A stretch of 64,000 nt of DNA from Colius striatus (Eukaryota; Chordata; Aves; Coliiformes; Coliidae). This document shows positions 48,851-61,578 of this stretch, piece after piece. Below the pieces are notes generated by a model. That model did not search any database, had not been told where the DNA came from, and saw only the letters and a program-made list of their open reading frames with translations. The number at the start of each line of letters is the position of its first letter. Within the stretch, counting starts at the first letter, position 1. Location of the stretch: NCBI RefSeq assembly GCF_028858725.1, contig NC_084760.1, positions 90,517,867 to 90,581,866 of the forward strand. Reading direction: 5' to 3'. The translations under genes and the position numbers were made by a program.

Positions 48851-51095
48851 GGGACTATGTTAACCGACTTCTGTCAGTTAAAACCGTAGTCACTTCCCAA
48901 CTTAAAAAGAAAAAAAAAATGGAAAGGTTGGGTGGCTCTATCTAGACTCGAATTTCATCCAGGCTGGAGAGACCTGTAGTAGTAGGTGACTGTCCATTGG
49001 CCAGCTTGAGATGAATGGGATGAGCTCAGCCTAGCAGGTAAATCTCTACATACTTGTTCATTTCCATCTTTTTCACCAGGAGTTTGAACCAGAAGGGCAC
49101 TGACTGCATAGGCATTAGAGCTGTCACCCACTACTGCTCCTGCACAGAGGAGCCCTTTCCAAAACACGGGATGGGAAAGCAGTAACAAAGAAATTGCATT
49201 GCAAGTGTGATGTGAAGGAAGAATTTGGCCCTGTGAGCTCTCCTCAATCTCCCTCACTTCTAGGGGCTCTAAGGCAGGAAAGCTTTTAAGCATGTGGCTG
49301 CGTAGGAGAGTTTATAGAGTGACTTCAGCAGGACTGTGTTTAAATAAGTGAAGCCAATGCCTGTGCTCTTCCTCTGAAAGACTGTTAGGCTTCTTGTCCT
49401 ATTATTCTACTAAATATTCAGACTGATTTTAACACTTTTCTAGCACACATTCACTTCTAGTTGGTTGAACTCAGATGAAAAAGAGAGGAAATAAAACTCT
49501 TCAAAACAAGAGAAAAGATATTTGGATTATTCTGTGCTGAGGTAGAGACTCATAAACACAGCAGTGTGAACAGCTTAAACTGAATTGTGAAATAGCCTGG
49601 GAATGTCTTTTTCCTGCCATTTCCTTGATTTCAACACCATGGAGTTTGTCATATATGACGGCTTTGTGGTTATTGTGACACTGTTGGAGGAAATCATATT
49701 TGGGAAAAGTTTTCTTAGTTCTTTTGATAATTCAAAATGTTGTTTTCTTTCCTCCAACATAGCTTTGTTCTGCAGTGGTACTTTTGTGGTTTTTTGGAAG
49801 TAGATTTTTTTATAGCATTGTATCACTGTGGTACTGTATAATCCTCAGGATATATCTAAGGGATTTCCAGCCATCCTCTTGAATTTTGTAACATTGCTTG
49901 TGATTAGAAGTCCTTCTACATAGAAAGTTAAAGTTCAAATGCATATTCATGGTCTCTGAACACAGCTCAAGTCACCCAGCACTAAAGGCACAAGTTGGAG
50001 CCGGCGATGAGCATGTTTACTGTCAAGGTGCAAGCTGTACCAAGCTGACGTTTAGCAAACGGCCTAATTTTACAGGCATAGACATAAGATGCTTAGCTAG
50101 AGCTTACCTTAAAAGAAACGTGAAGTCCACTTCCTTTGGTGTCTCTGGGGTAGCACCACTTTCTTCACCCAACTTGAAGAGCACTGGTAGGCATGGGCCT
50201 ACCTATGTCCTGCCTATGGGCAGTAGGTCCCACTGGGGCTGCAGCATGTGCCTCCCTCCCTCCTGTCTGCTGCTCCAGTGCCTCCCGAAACCCTGCAGCT
50301 GGGCGGAGGGAGAGATGCGGAGCATGCGCGGCTGCATGCAGATGTGCTGAGCTCCTCTTGTACGCTGACAGACGGAATGGATATGTAACACAAGAAATTT
50401 TTATGGCGAGTCTGATGGATTCGATAAAAATATGTCTGTGCAATATATATTTTTGAAACATAGCTTGTTAGTAAGTTGGCACTGAGATAGCACTGTGAAG
50501 CCAGTTTTAATCTTGCTGGCTGAGCTGTCAGTGCAAGTGAAATTCATGAGAGTGGTGCCAGGAAGGATTTAAAAAATACACCTCACCAAAGCAAACATAC
50601 ATAGACTTTCTCAAACATGCGCACATACATCTAACCTCATACCTATTCTCCTGTTGAAAGCAGAAAGTAAAATGTTGTCTGAGAAAGTACTCAGGGTTAC
50701 TTGGGTTTTGGGGTTGTGATAACTGCTTAGAGGATTGTAGACACTGTGGTCAGTATCCTGATACCTCTGTGTAAAGCAGTAAGACACACAAGTAATGCAA
50801 CTGGACTTACGATCATGTGTGCCTCTTCAGCCTGCTGATGGAAAAGTCTCTTGTTATGGATTGCTTCTGAAGATATCACTTCAGTAGCGTGCAACCAGCA
50901 GAAGGTTGAGAAATGAAAGAATAAAGGTCTTTGATATGAGGAAAACTGTTGGTCAGTCTTGTGAGTGGCAGAAGATTATCTGATCTGGTCTAAGTCGCTG
51001 AGGTCATTGCAGCCATAAAAACTCAGCTAAACCGTGGTCCATGTCAATTCTTACTTTGCCATTTAGAAAGGTTTGTGTTCCCTGGTGAATTTTTA

Positions 51096-51132
51096 CTTTT
51101 TTCCCTCCCTTTTTTTTCTTTCTCTTTCTTTT
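51096..51132. repeat. Homopyrimidine tract (37 nt)
   Basis: Uninterrupted C/T run, continued after one G by CTCCTTCTTCTTTT. Such tracts can form triplexes or bind PTB, but here it may be simple low complexity. Confidence 0.6.
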
Positions 51133-54100
51133 GCTCCTTCTTCTTTTGTAAGAGTAAGTAGGTGATTGTACTTGCAATTCTTGCATATGATTCCTAGCTG
51201 AAAGAGGAGCAGCCCTTCGTGGAGAGAGATGAAAGACACTAGGAGTATTTTTCTTACATTCCAGTATAAGCAGAATAGCAAAGTACATACCTGAGAAGCT
51301 TCCAAACACAACACACATCTATTTACATATTTGATTTCAGTGGTGATACATGATAACCTGGGATTTCATTCAAAGGATCCTGATGGGGATTTGAAACGAG
51401 TTCTTCATCCCTGAATGTTCACAAAATAACTGCTGAAAACTGAAAGACCTTTTCTTGGCAAACTAAATTCACAGAGAACAAGAGGCAGAGAGGCTGGAGA
51501 CAGTTTTCTTGTGATGAAAATCCTCTCTATTCTTACAAGTGTGGGAGTAAATTCCTGGCCCTTTTGAAAGCAGTGGGAATGTTTTGTCGATGACTTCAAT
51601 GGGACCAAAACTTCACTCAGGTTTCCGAGAAGCTTTTTTTGGTAACTCTAGAACCTGTTCTAATGCCTGTTGATGGATGCAGCAGCTTTTCTTTTAGCTT
51701 GTTGGGCATCTTCCCAGCAGAAAAGGATCTGTCCTCTCTTGTTGCAAATGCATAGTCATGGGCTTGCTACAGTGGCATCCGACCCAAGAGTGAGGAACAC
51801 ATCCGAAGGTGTGTTTTTATCTCGCTGTTACAACTGAAGTCTTGCATAAGCAGTGGTGAGATTATAGGGGGATTATGTTTGAGAGTGGAAGCTGCTGTGC
51901 TGTTTCTTTATCGCGTATATTTTAACTTGCCACAAGATTAAGATTTCTTTGTATTGGAGCAACGATATCGGTATGGTCTGTGTTTATATCCCCTTGGTGT
52001 GATAGGTGATGTGTAATTAGGATTTGGAGAAGCATCAAGGTCGGATGCTTCCAACTTTCTAAAATACATGGAGACTTCAGTGTGCTGAAAGATGGTCTGG
52101 AATGGAAAAATCAACATTTACTACGCTCCTGGATAATCCCAAGTAATTAGGTTACCCCAATTAAGCATTGCTTAATGTCTCAAAGTTTAGACCTGAAAAT
52201 AGCTCTTATGTGATGCATCACTGTTGTTTGTGTTACCTAGCCCCTGCATTTCAGCAGGGAAAAGCAGCCAATAGCCTGGAAAGCTTTAAAGGAAAGCTAA
52301 GAGAAGGATGAGTTTGCATGAGGAAATTTTTCTTCAGGAGATTCATTTTCAAGCAATTGTAAAGGCAGAGGCAGAAAGTTACCACTGAGCACCATGCACC
52401 TGAGGGGAACTCTCAGATGTTGCCTTCTGAGATGCTAGTTTACCCTTGCTTCCAGCTACTACGGCTTTTGCAAACAGGCAAATAGCCTTCCTTGTGGAGA
52501 GAGAAAGTTGGAGGATAAGGCTGTGCTACACATACTGTTTAAGAAATGGGAATATTTGGCAGTGGTCATACCAAGTGTGGCTGGGTTGGAGTTTTGTTTC
52601 TATTTTCCTAAAAAGGACCGGACAGTTTCCCCTTTCATTTTAGCCAGAGGTTTCAACGATTTCAAGTGGCTTTTGATTCTACTCCAGCTTCATAGGTTTG
52701 GATCCAAGCAGTTGATTTGAGGCTCAGTGCTCAGTCTGACTCTTCTAGAAGTTAACACGCAGAAAGTTTTGTTTTATAGCAGAAGCAGCCTTCTGGACAG
52801 CTCTCATTTTCTTCACAGCTGCAGAGGAATTCTTGGAGGAATTCAGTCTTATTCAACAGAACACACTGTCAGGACAGGAGAATGTGTGGATTTTAATTTC
52901 CTCAGGACTGCTCTGTGGCTGTGAAGTGGTAATAACACAACTTTTTGCAATCTCTCTGATGATTTAGGTTAGTATGCATTTGAAGATGTAAACTCATGCA
53001 TGTAGGCTGTAGTCCTTACTTTCGGGTGTCTTCCTATGTGTTCCACAAGTGTTTCATTTGTTCAGGACAGACTGCACAGGCAACTGATTTCCTCCAAAGT
53101 AAGTTGTGTAGCATGTCTGGGAGGGCTGTACATGTTTTTCTTAAGTATTTTTCTCCCATTCCTGAAACATATTCAGATTCTCTAATCTTTTTTGAAATCA
53201 AGCAGTGATGGGGAACAGGGAAGGTGTACAGAGAATGTTAGACTAGCATCCCTCAGGCAGTACACTACAGTGCTTATAGCCTGTCCTTGATGAGTGTTAT
53301 TCTGTGAGTATTGGTTTTTTGATTCTTCCTGTCTTTGTTCTCTGAGTATGTCGCTTTTGTAGGATGTTTGTTCCTTAATCGTCCAGTCAAGGAAGACATG
53401 GGAGCTGATCACACTGACATCCAGCACAGACCAGTGCACCAGTATTCTATGAACCACTTAGATTTGAATTCAAAAGAAAGGATAGGAAAGATGCACGGGG
53501 GATCTTTCTGATGTGTCTGCTTTGTTGGGTAGACTGGGGTTTTTTTCCTGTGTAGCTCAACAGCTTGGCCTCTAATCCTGCAGATATGTTTTTGATTTTT
53601 AAAAAAATCATTAATATTTTCTGCATATGTGGCTACACTGTCTCACAGACATTGACAGATAATTTTTACTTTAGGTTTTTGGGCAAGGTGAGCTAAGGAG
53701 GAGGAGGTATGAAGGTTTTCTGTATCAGCAACCGTGGCTGGGGCTAGCTGGCAAACAGAGGTCCAACTATTTCAGTGACAAAACTGGTTTTCAAAAGATC
53801 ACAAGAACAGTTAGGCCCTTTGAAAATCAGGCCAGAGACATAAGTTGGAAGACTTCATTCTAGGGACATTTGGAAAAATTAAAGAAACGACAACAACAAA
53901 AAGTCTCAAAATAATGAGTGCTAAAAACTTAAAAATCTGACCTGGACTTTAAAGCCTGGCTTGAAAAAAGTTAATCTCTCTCTGCTTGCCATACATTAGC
54001 ATTCATAGGAGAAGGGAAATTGGGTCTTTCTATGGGAGCCTGTGCATACTTTCACTCTCCATTCCCTTGCAGCAGGAGTGCCTGAGGCAGCGGTGCCTCT

Positions 54101-55174
54101 CTTGTCATTTGCAGGAGAAAGATTGCGTGTACTTTTTCTGAAGCCTTTGGTTGTCTTCTCAGATAATGCAAAATGCTCCTGCAATTTTTGCCTTTGGAAT
54201 TAAATTTGACTCTCCTTTGCTTTTGGGTTTGAACCTTTTTCTAGAAGGGTTCATTTGGGGTATCTGTCATAGCCCAGACTTCTTGGCTGTTGGTGTTGTG
54301 TCTCACAGGAGGTGAACAAATGTACGTAATGTTGACTCAGCAGTTTTTCTTCATGTGGTACCCAAAAGAGAGGGAAGAGAGAAGAATCCATAGCTGATTG
54401 TTAAAAATAGATATTTCGTCTTCCTTCTTTCTAGCTGGTGTGGGTAGTATGGATTTTTTCAGGCCAAACAGTGTTCCAGACTGAGCCTACAAAGACTAGC
54501 AGCTTCATTGCAATAGTAGTGAAAGGGTGGTAGAAAGTCCAGTATAAAACAAGGGTTTAAATGAAGACTTTCTGGCTAATAGGATTCACTTAAATCACAC
54601 AGTTCAATGATGTGATTACAGCTCTCCTTACCATTTGTTCTCCAGATCAAATTAAGGAACATCTAAAGTCAGTTTCAGCTGCAGCGTGTAAATATAGTTG
54701 AAGTTGAACTTGAAACAGGATTTTGCCCTGCTCAGGGAGAACAATTACTAAGAAAGAAAAAAACTTTGTTAACAGCCTTAAAAACATTGATTGTAGCTTT
54801 TCTTAGCAGGGTTTGATGCCCACTGTAGGACTCATATCCAGCTCCACTATGCTAGTGGAGATGAAGTGACACAAATAGTTGAGTATGTCCTTCTCTTTGC
54901 ATCTTTAAAATTATCTGCAAAGACAGGATTTAACATTTTCTACCAAGAATCCCATGGAGCAGCTTTTCTATGACAACACCAATGATTTGAGTTTTATTTT
55001 ACTCATCTTTGTGAGAACTTAATGTAAACTCTGCCTTAACTCTGTGATTTTCCAGTGGCTGATTATGCTATCTCAGTGTAGCTACTACACCAGTTGCATT
55101 TTGACCCAAAGACAACTGCAGGATGTTTTTCACCATTACAGAACTCAAGACTACAAGAAACATTTACTTTAGAG

Positions 55175-55500
55175 TGTCACAGAATGACAGAATGGTAGGA
55201 GTTGGAAGGCATCTCTAAAGATCATCTGAAGACCAACCCCCGCTCAAACAGGTCCACCTAGATCAGGTCACACAGGAACATGTCCAGGCAGGTTTTGAAA
55301 ACCTTCAGAGAAAGAGCCTCCACAACCTCCCTGGGCAGCCTGTGCCAGGACTCCCTCACCCTCACAGGAAATAAGTTTTTCCTTAAGTGGAACTTTTTGT
55401 GTTCCAGCTTTTGTCCATTACACCTAGTTCTGTCACTACAGAAAAAAGGGCTCTGCCATGTGTCAAAGTCCATCAAACTGCAGAGCAATAGGAGTATGTT
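55175..55500 (-). mobile_element. CR1 LINE fragment with ORF2 C-terminus
   Basis: The left end (GTCACAGAATGACAGAATGG) is a reverse-complement CR1 terminus. On the minus strand, 55258-55488 stays open and contains SWHRLPREVVEALSLKVFK, the conserved C-terminal segment of CR1 ORF2 ahead of the 3' UTR. 5'-truncated, antisense to TGFB2, inactive. Confidence 0.92.
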
Positions 55501-56736
55501 GAAGGAGTTAACTATTTGGGTAACTGGAAACCAGACTACCAGGTCACTGTGGTATTGAGGTCATAGCTTTGGCTAGTCGTCTTTTGATTCAGGCGTGGTG
55601 AAGCAATGAGGAAGCAGCAGCAAAACCAGAAAGCCCTTGTCAGATTTTAAGTAGGGAATACATAATTTCATAAACATATCTTCAGAAAATTCCATCTTTA
55701 CCTTATTGTAACTCTCTCTTCAATCTGGAGAATGTTCTGGAGTTGTTTGCTTTTCATATGTTGTTGTAGATCTCAGTGTGTTTTAAAAGAGGAATAGCAA
55801 GTGGTTCAACAGTGGGAAATATCTCAAAAAATCTGGTAATAAGGTAATTATTCTTTTCAGTACCCATGGCTACCTAGACCTTCATTGGTACATATTTTTT
55901 GGACATGTGGAACTTGATAGAGACAGTGTAGGCAGAAAAAATAAATCATGCATTTGTGCTGTGTAAGCACTGCCAAGTGTCTTTGCTCTGAGCACTCTGG
56001 TGTCTGCCAGTGACATTTACCAAGTCTTCATAGCCAATTTATGGCATAGTAATTATATGCGTGGATTGTCTGCTGCATATCAGGAGCTCAAGTGTGTTGT
56101 CATTAGAAAGAAAGAAAAAGTTAACTAATATAAGAAGAAGTTACTGAAATAAGAAAACACCTTCAGGATTGGCTTCTGTTCATGTAATTGGCAAAAGAAA
56201 GTCATGTTTAAAGAGATGCATCAGGAATTCCTGTAGGAGTGAGGTTTGGTTTATTTGGGTTTTGTCCAAAGGGAATCACCTCAGGACTCTCAAATCCACT
56301 GTCTTAGTGAAGCTGTATTGAGGCTTCCCCTTATGACTGCAGAGACAAGTTCAGGGGCCAGTATTGGTGGTAAAAGAGGGAAGTGGTTTCAGTCTTGTGT
56401 TGTGCCTATGCTCGAAGGGGTCATCCAGTAACTGGATCCCCAACCTGTTCTCCTTCTGTCTGTCCTGGTGAAGAAAGCTCTGTCTTCTTTCATGTATGCC
56501 TGTCTGTTTCTCTTATTAAGTGCTGACCTACTCACATGCAGTAAATACCAAGACTGAAGTTATCAGGGATTGTGGAATTGTGAACTATCCATGCCCTTTT
56601 GCCATGGATAAATTCTGTATCTAGGGGTGATTCAGTGGGAGACTCATAGCTGCCAGTTTCTGTCATGGGTTCTTATCCAATGTGTTACCAGCAGGCTTTT
56701 TCTGATATTCAGTGCAGTGTCCCTCCTCAACAGCAA
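55501..56736. other. Intron 1, between two CR1 fragments: no gene seen
   Basis: Ordinary AT-rich intron. A short AGAA-type purine repeat lies near 56105-56118. No exon is supported. Confidence 0.55.
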
Positions 56737-56935
56737 ATCATAGAATAGTAGGGGTTGGAAGGGACCTTTAGAGATTGTCTGGTCCAAACTCCTGGAGAAG
56801 CAGGTCAACCTAGATCAGGTCACATAGGAACATGTCCCTGTGGGTCTTGAAGACCTTCAAGGAAGAAGACTCCACAACCTGCCTGGGCAGCCTGTTCCAC
56901 TGCTCCATCACCCTGGTTGACAGCTTTGTATGTAA
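56737..56935 (-). mobile_element. CR1 LINE 3' fragment
   Basis: CATAGAATAGTAGGGGTTGG, then AAGGGACCTTTAGAGA begins a reverse-complement CR1 end. The following bases (AGGTCAACCTAGATCAGGTC, TCCACAACCTGCCTGGGCAG) match the copy at 55175-55500 closely, so both belong to the same or sister subfamilies. Antisense to TGFB2. Confidence 0.92.
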
Positions 56936-59900
56936 AAACTGGAATGCTGGAGTGAGTCTCTTACACTGCTTTTGTAGCATCTGACTCTGAAGGCTTTCTG
57001 CAAGAGTCTGGAAGTGATGTCAGAGCAGAGAGTGACACAAGTGTGTCTGTCCAAGAGCAGTGATTAGCAAATGGATGTGCTCATAACTTAATGTCACAGT
57101 AGGATAGAGTTTCAGAGCTAATGGAAAGCTGATGTACAACTGATTTGCCTCCATAATTTGGTTCACAGTATTTATATATCCCCTTTCATTGCAGACAGGC
57201 AGTTTCCAGCAGGATTCTGCAGTCACGTCAGGGTCAGGAGGGGTGAGCAGAGTAATTATCTGTGGGCTTTAGGAGCCCAGATGCATTAAACAAGTTTCTA
57301 ATTTCTTGGAGAGACTTTTCCTGGAAAAGAGGAGGGGATTTTTGACCAGAATGTGCCTGACAGGAGGGATGGCATCCTGCTGGAAAGATACAGCCACTAT
57401 AGCTGATGAGCTGCCCATCCTTCCAGCAGATTACACATGCTGCTTCACTTAGACCTCGTCTGGATGTCCTTAAAGGCAGCCTGACCCTGCTCATGGCAAG
57501 GACCTGTATGTTGAGCAGAGAGTAAAATTCACACAGGAGAAAAAGGATGTCACATTATGCTACTTGTTACAAAAAAAAGAAGAAAAAAGTAGGATTTGCT
57601 ATCAGTGAGCTGAAATCTAAACAGCCTGAATGGTCCTAATAGTTAGAAGGGTTAGGGAAGCTTGCCAGAGTGTGGAAAGCATAACAACTGTATTTAATAA
57701 CAATCAAGCTACTTTTATAAATATTTGCATGTGCTGCTTCAAAGCTTACTACATGGTCATTCATGTACTGCAGTTAGAAAGACAAGGAGGGAGGGAATGC
57801 ATTAAAAAAAAGAGGGTGAGAAGAAAGGGCACTCCGTGTTTTGTAGCTGCTATAATAAAGAATGGGCAAAGCACCAGAAAGAAAAGAAAAAGGAAAAGAA
57901 ACCCTCTAAAGTTTAATAAACACAAAAGGGAATAAAAATAAATCTTTGGTGCATTTATTACAAGCCCTTGATGGAAGGATTAGATTGAAGCTCTCAGCCT
58001 TTCCAGTGTGGGTGTGTGTGTGAAGTCGGCCTGTCTGGCCTCTTCCAACAAAAAAAGGAGAAGTTGTTTAGATTTCCTAACTTCGGCTGTGCATATAATT
58101 GATTTTTTTTTTCTTGTTTCAATAACAGAAATGAAAGTTCAGAGGAGGAAAAAAGTCTCGTTTGGATACAATTGAATTTAGGTCTTTTTCCTTGCCAGAA
58201 TGAAAGCCCAACTCTCAGAAGAGCTGTGTCAGAGTGTTTTGTTTCCCCTGAAGTGTCAGTACATGCAGTACTTGTGCGGGAAGCTGTGGAAATGCAGGGC
58301 TTAGTTCATCAAACACAACTGTGGAAGGCAAAAGTGTCATCCTTTTGTGCAGGAGATTCCTGATTTGGGGAATATCTCCAGCATGAAACAAATGCCTTCC
58401 ATTCCTACTTTCAGTTTAAGGGAGCTCGACTCCATCTCGCTGTCCTCCCAGAAGCAATGCCTGAGGGTCTACATGCTGTTTTGCACAACTGGGCAGAGAA
58501 TGTGTTCAGTTTCTCTTGTCAACAATGCTCCAACATGGAGCAATACTACAGACTTGAGTATTTTGGGATAGGACTCCTGCAACTCTCCCATTGGTGCTTT
58601 TGTGCTCTGTCAGAGCAGGGCTGCTGCTGAAGTTTTATCTCATTCAATGAAAAACAGAACAAAACCAAACCAAAAAAGAATAAAAGAGCTAAAGTTGTAA
58701 TGCTTGGTGTTCAGCAGGCTAAAGGGAGGAGGAGGGATGCTGCCTTCATCTTCTCCAACTGTGTTTTATAGCTCTTGTCTCAACTGTACTGTGATGATTG
58801 TGATTATGATTATTACAGCTGGAAGTCTTCAGTTTTTTGAGGGTTGAATTAATAATTTAAAGATGATAAAAGTGGAATCTTTCATTGCATTTACTATTCC
58901 CTCTCTCCAAAACAAAAGAAATCCTTGTTTTCCTAGCTACAGGAAACATATTGATTTAATTCCACTCATTAATGATAATGGTTCAAAGAATACTTAAGGA
59001 GTCTAGGCAGCAGAAGGGGAACTGTGTTTGCAGACTAACTTAGTCAGGGTCATCCTGGCATCTCCTGGAGTCATTGGGCCAAAACTAGAGGGGTGTCTAG
59101 AGGTATCCAACTGAGTTTGAATTGATACAACTGTAAGGTTAAGGTGGAGTCACAAAGAGAGATAAATTGCAGCATCTGAGATCACTTAAAGGCTAATCCA
59201 GAACCTTGTAGACTCCATAGGGTTCTTTCAGATTCCTTAAAGAGCGCTGCAGGTCTCAATGCTCAGTCTTAATGTTGATTAATTTTCACATAAACCCCAA
59301 TTCTGCAGCCAGCCATTCTTTTTCAGAGGAAGGGTTACAGCTAGTAGAGAAACAGTTTTTTCAGCTGTGAATAATGCCTTTCCTGAATTGAATTCTCATG
59401 GTTACTGTCGTGAGTGATAGAATAAGGAAATCAGATTTCTTATGTGGTTTGGTGGTTTGTTTTTTTTTTTGTAAGAGAGGAAATATCTGAGACAATAATT
59501 CATTCCTATTGATGGTGGCTGTCTGACACCTGCCTTCCAATGGAAGGTAAATACTCATTTACTGTGCGCACGAATGCACTTATGCACAAAAATATGCACA
59601 CTGAAAGAGTATTCCTTCTCTATCTTCTTTGTATATCAAAGAGAGACAAAATGTAAATGCAGAGATGGTTCAAAATCCGTTCAGATACATATTCACAGAT
59701 TTGTCAATTCCAGTATCTAAAATAGAGAAACTGAAAAAAGACTGCAAATATAGCACAAGAAAGTTCTGGAAATAAGTCAGAAGATAAACGTTAATCAAAC
59801 TGACAGTTCAATATGACTTTTCAATCTGAAACAAAGTCAAGATGGACGGGTTTTTCTGTGTAAGGCAAGGGGCTGGCTGATAGTTTGGCTTGTCCATGGG

Positions 59901-61404
59901 GAATGAAATGGTAGGTTGATGCCTGAAATAAATGACAGGGAAGGACAACTTACAACTCATCCTAGAAGCATCAATCTTATATATACATATTATTATGCCA
60001 AATTCTATTCCTAGGAGGATTAGGTTTGGCTGAAAAACATAAAGTAGTCTTGGAGATTCCTATAGCAGAAAAATACATTGAAGAGATCATTTTTCTTTTA
60101 AATGAGAATGAGATCTCCGAACTGAGTAGCTTCTCTAAGAATTTGCAAACTGTATCAAAATTAAGATCATTGTTGCATAGTTATGCTTTTCTCAGTAGAC
60201 CTCCACTTGATATATTGGGAGAGATCAGCACTAATGTGCTGCTCATGGGAGAGATAAGCAGTTCTGGCACAGGAGTAATTTGCATCCATTTCTCTTTGAG
60301 TTTTCACTATAATGTCGTAGCAGTTTTCTGTCAATAAGCCTGGTAAGCAAGAACACTGATCATGGTGCTTCAGGGTTTGTTTTTGAGCACTGAAAACTTT
60401 ATTTTCCTTTAAATGGGATCATAAGGAAGCCTGTGGCTTCCCATTCATATTTATATCTCTTACCTCTTGGACCATACTGAGGGTCTGCTTTGGGAAGTAC
60501 TTTTTCAGAGGATTTTGAGCTCTTCTCACCTGTCACAGTGTGTCTGCAGTTGAGGATGAGATTATTTCATTATCCTCATTGTGTGGGTTTCTCTTTTTTC
60601 CTCTGGCAAGGATGAAGTAGAAAGGCTTCAGATGATCACTGAAGCCTTTAGGGTAACCTGGCTTGCACAGAAGTGCTTTGCTGCTCAGACTCGGTCAGGG
60701 TTAACAGCTGGGAAAGAGGAAGAGACTGTTTTTAAACTTACACTGATATGCTTAACAATGTTGTTGGGGACTTGAGCCCATTTTTTCTGGTCTTTTTCTG
60801 CTTCCCCCCAATATACATTGAGAGGTGGTTACATTTATAGTTTTTACTGCTTGCCTTTTCCCTCTTTTTCTTCTTCCTCTTTTTTTCCTACCCTTGTCAG
60901 TATAGTCAGAATCAATATTTTGTTCCAATAGAATGCTTTAATAACTAAATATGAAACCAAATCTAAAGCTGTCTAATTTATGCTTGATATTCTGGAGGCG
61001 TACAGGTCAGATGAGTTGCTAATGCTTGTCATCTTAGTGGATCACTGTTAATTCTGAGCAAGTCTGAAGGTGTTTTCCAGATACCAACTGCTATGATTTT
61101 TTTCCCCCAGTTTATAAGCATCTGGGATTTTCCACCAGGATGTTGAAAGAGGAGAGGTTTAAATATGTGACCTGAAGTAGAGTTGGAGATAGTTAATCAT
61201 CTCTATTAATATGAGATTCCTATAACCAAACAAATGTGGGGTTGATTTTTTAAAAAATTATTATTAAATTGTTAATAATGTTAAATTGCCCATTGGAAAC
61301 TGAATCACACTGCAGTTATTTTCCTTACCAAATCTGTCTTGTATTACACTGTTTGAAGGAACAATGTATTTTATCACTAAAGAGAAGTAATAAAATCTCA
61401 CTGT
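56936..61404. other. Intron 1, last part: no gene seen
   Basis: AT-rich intron leading to exon 2. It has a homopyrimidine tract (60854-60889) and no supported exon. The frame at 60026-60337 starts with TTG, resembles no known protein and is treated as chance. Confidence 0.55.
60854..60889. repeat. Homopyrimidine tract (36 nt)
   Basis: Uninterrupted C/T run about 530 bases before exon 2. It is too far upstream to serve as the exon 2 polypyrimidine tract. Confidence 0.6.
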
Positions 61405-61414
61405 TTTCTTGCAG

Positions 61415-61578
61415 ATGCCATACCACCAAGCTACTACAGCCTTTACTTCCGAATTGTCAGATTTGACGTCTCGGCGATGGAGAAGAATGCCTCCAACTTG
61501 GTGAAGGCTGAGTTCAGGGTCTTCCGCCTGCAGAACTCGAAGGCACGGGTCTCAGAGCAGAGGATAGAGCTGTACCAG
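61415..61578 (+). CDS. TGFB2: TGFB2 exon 2 (precursor residues 115-169)
   Basis: 164 bases, the length of the corresponding human exon as I recall. Acceptor TTGCAG ends at 61414; donor CAG|GTATGG follows 61578. The first two bases complete Asn115 with the last base of exon 1. The frame reads [20 protein letters not shown], then [20 protein letters not shown], and ends RIELYQ. This is the arm domain of the latency-associated peptide. An N-glycosylation site is seen at Asn139 (NAS), matching human Asn140 after the one-residue shift. The exon ends on a codon boundary. Residues 170 onward, including the furin site and mature cytokine, lie beyond the window. Near certain. Confidence 0.98.

Larger units (their letters stand above)
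40216..55174. other. Intron 1, middle part: no gene seen
   Basis: About 15 kb without supported exons. It contains three short CR1 tails (44816, 46322, 48796), a (GT)n microsatellite at 42358, a T-rich degenerate repeat at 45544, a homopyrimidine tract at 51096 and a modest CpG-bearing patch around 49995-50385. The longest ORF (49949-50350, 133 codons) resembles nothing known to me. Confidence 0.55.
20283..61414 (+). other. TGFB2: TGFB2 intron 1 (about 41 kb)
   Basis: Donor GTAAGT at 20283-20288 and acceptor TTTTCTTGCAG ending at 61414 bound the intron; phase is 1. Large size is typical of this intron in vertebrates. I saw no conserved coding exon inside it, including no clear match to the 28-residue alternative exon of the long mammalian isoform. 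LINE fragments and simple repeats inside are listed separately. Confidence 0.9.

Noticed and set aside
60026..60337. 103-codon ORF 1.1 kb before TGFB2 exon 2
   Set aside because: Starts with TTG, not ATG, resembles no protein I know and has no splice-site support.
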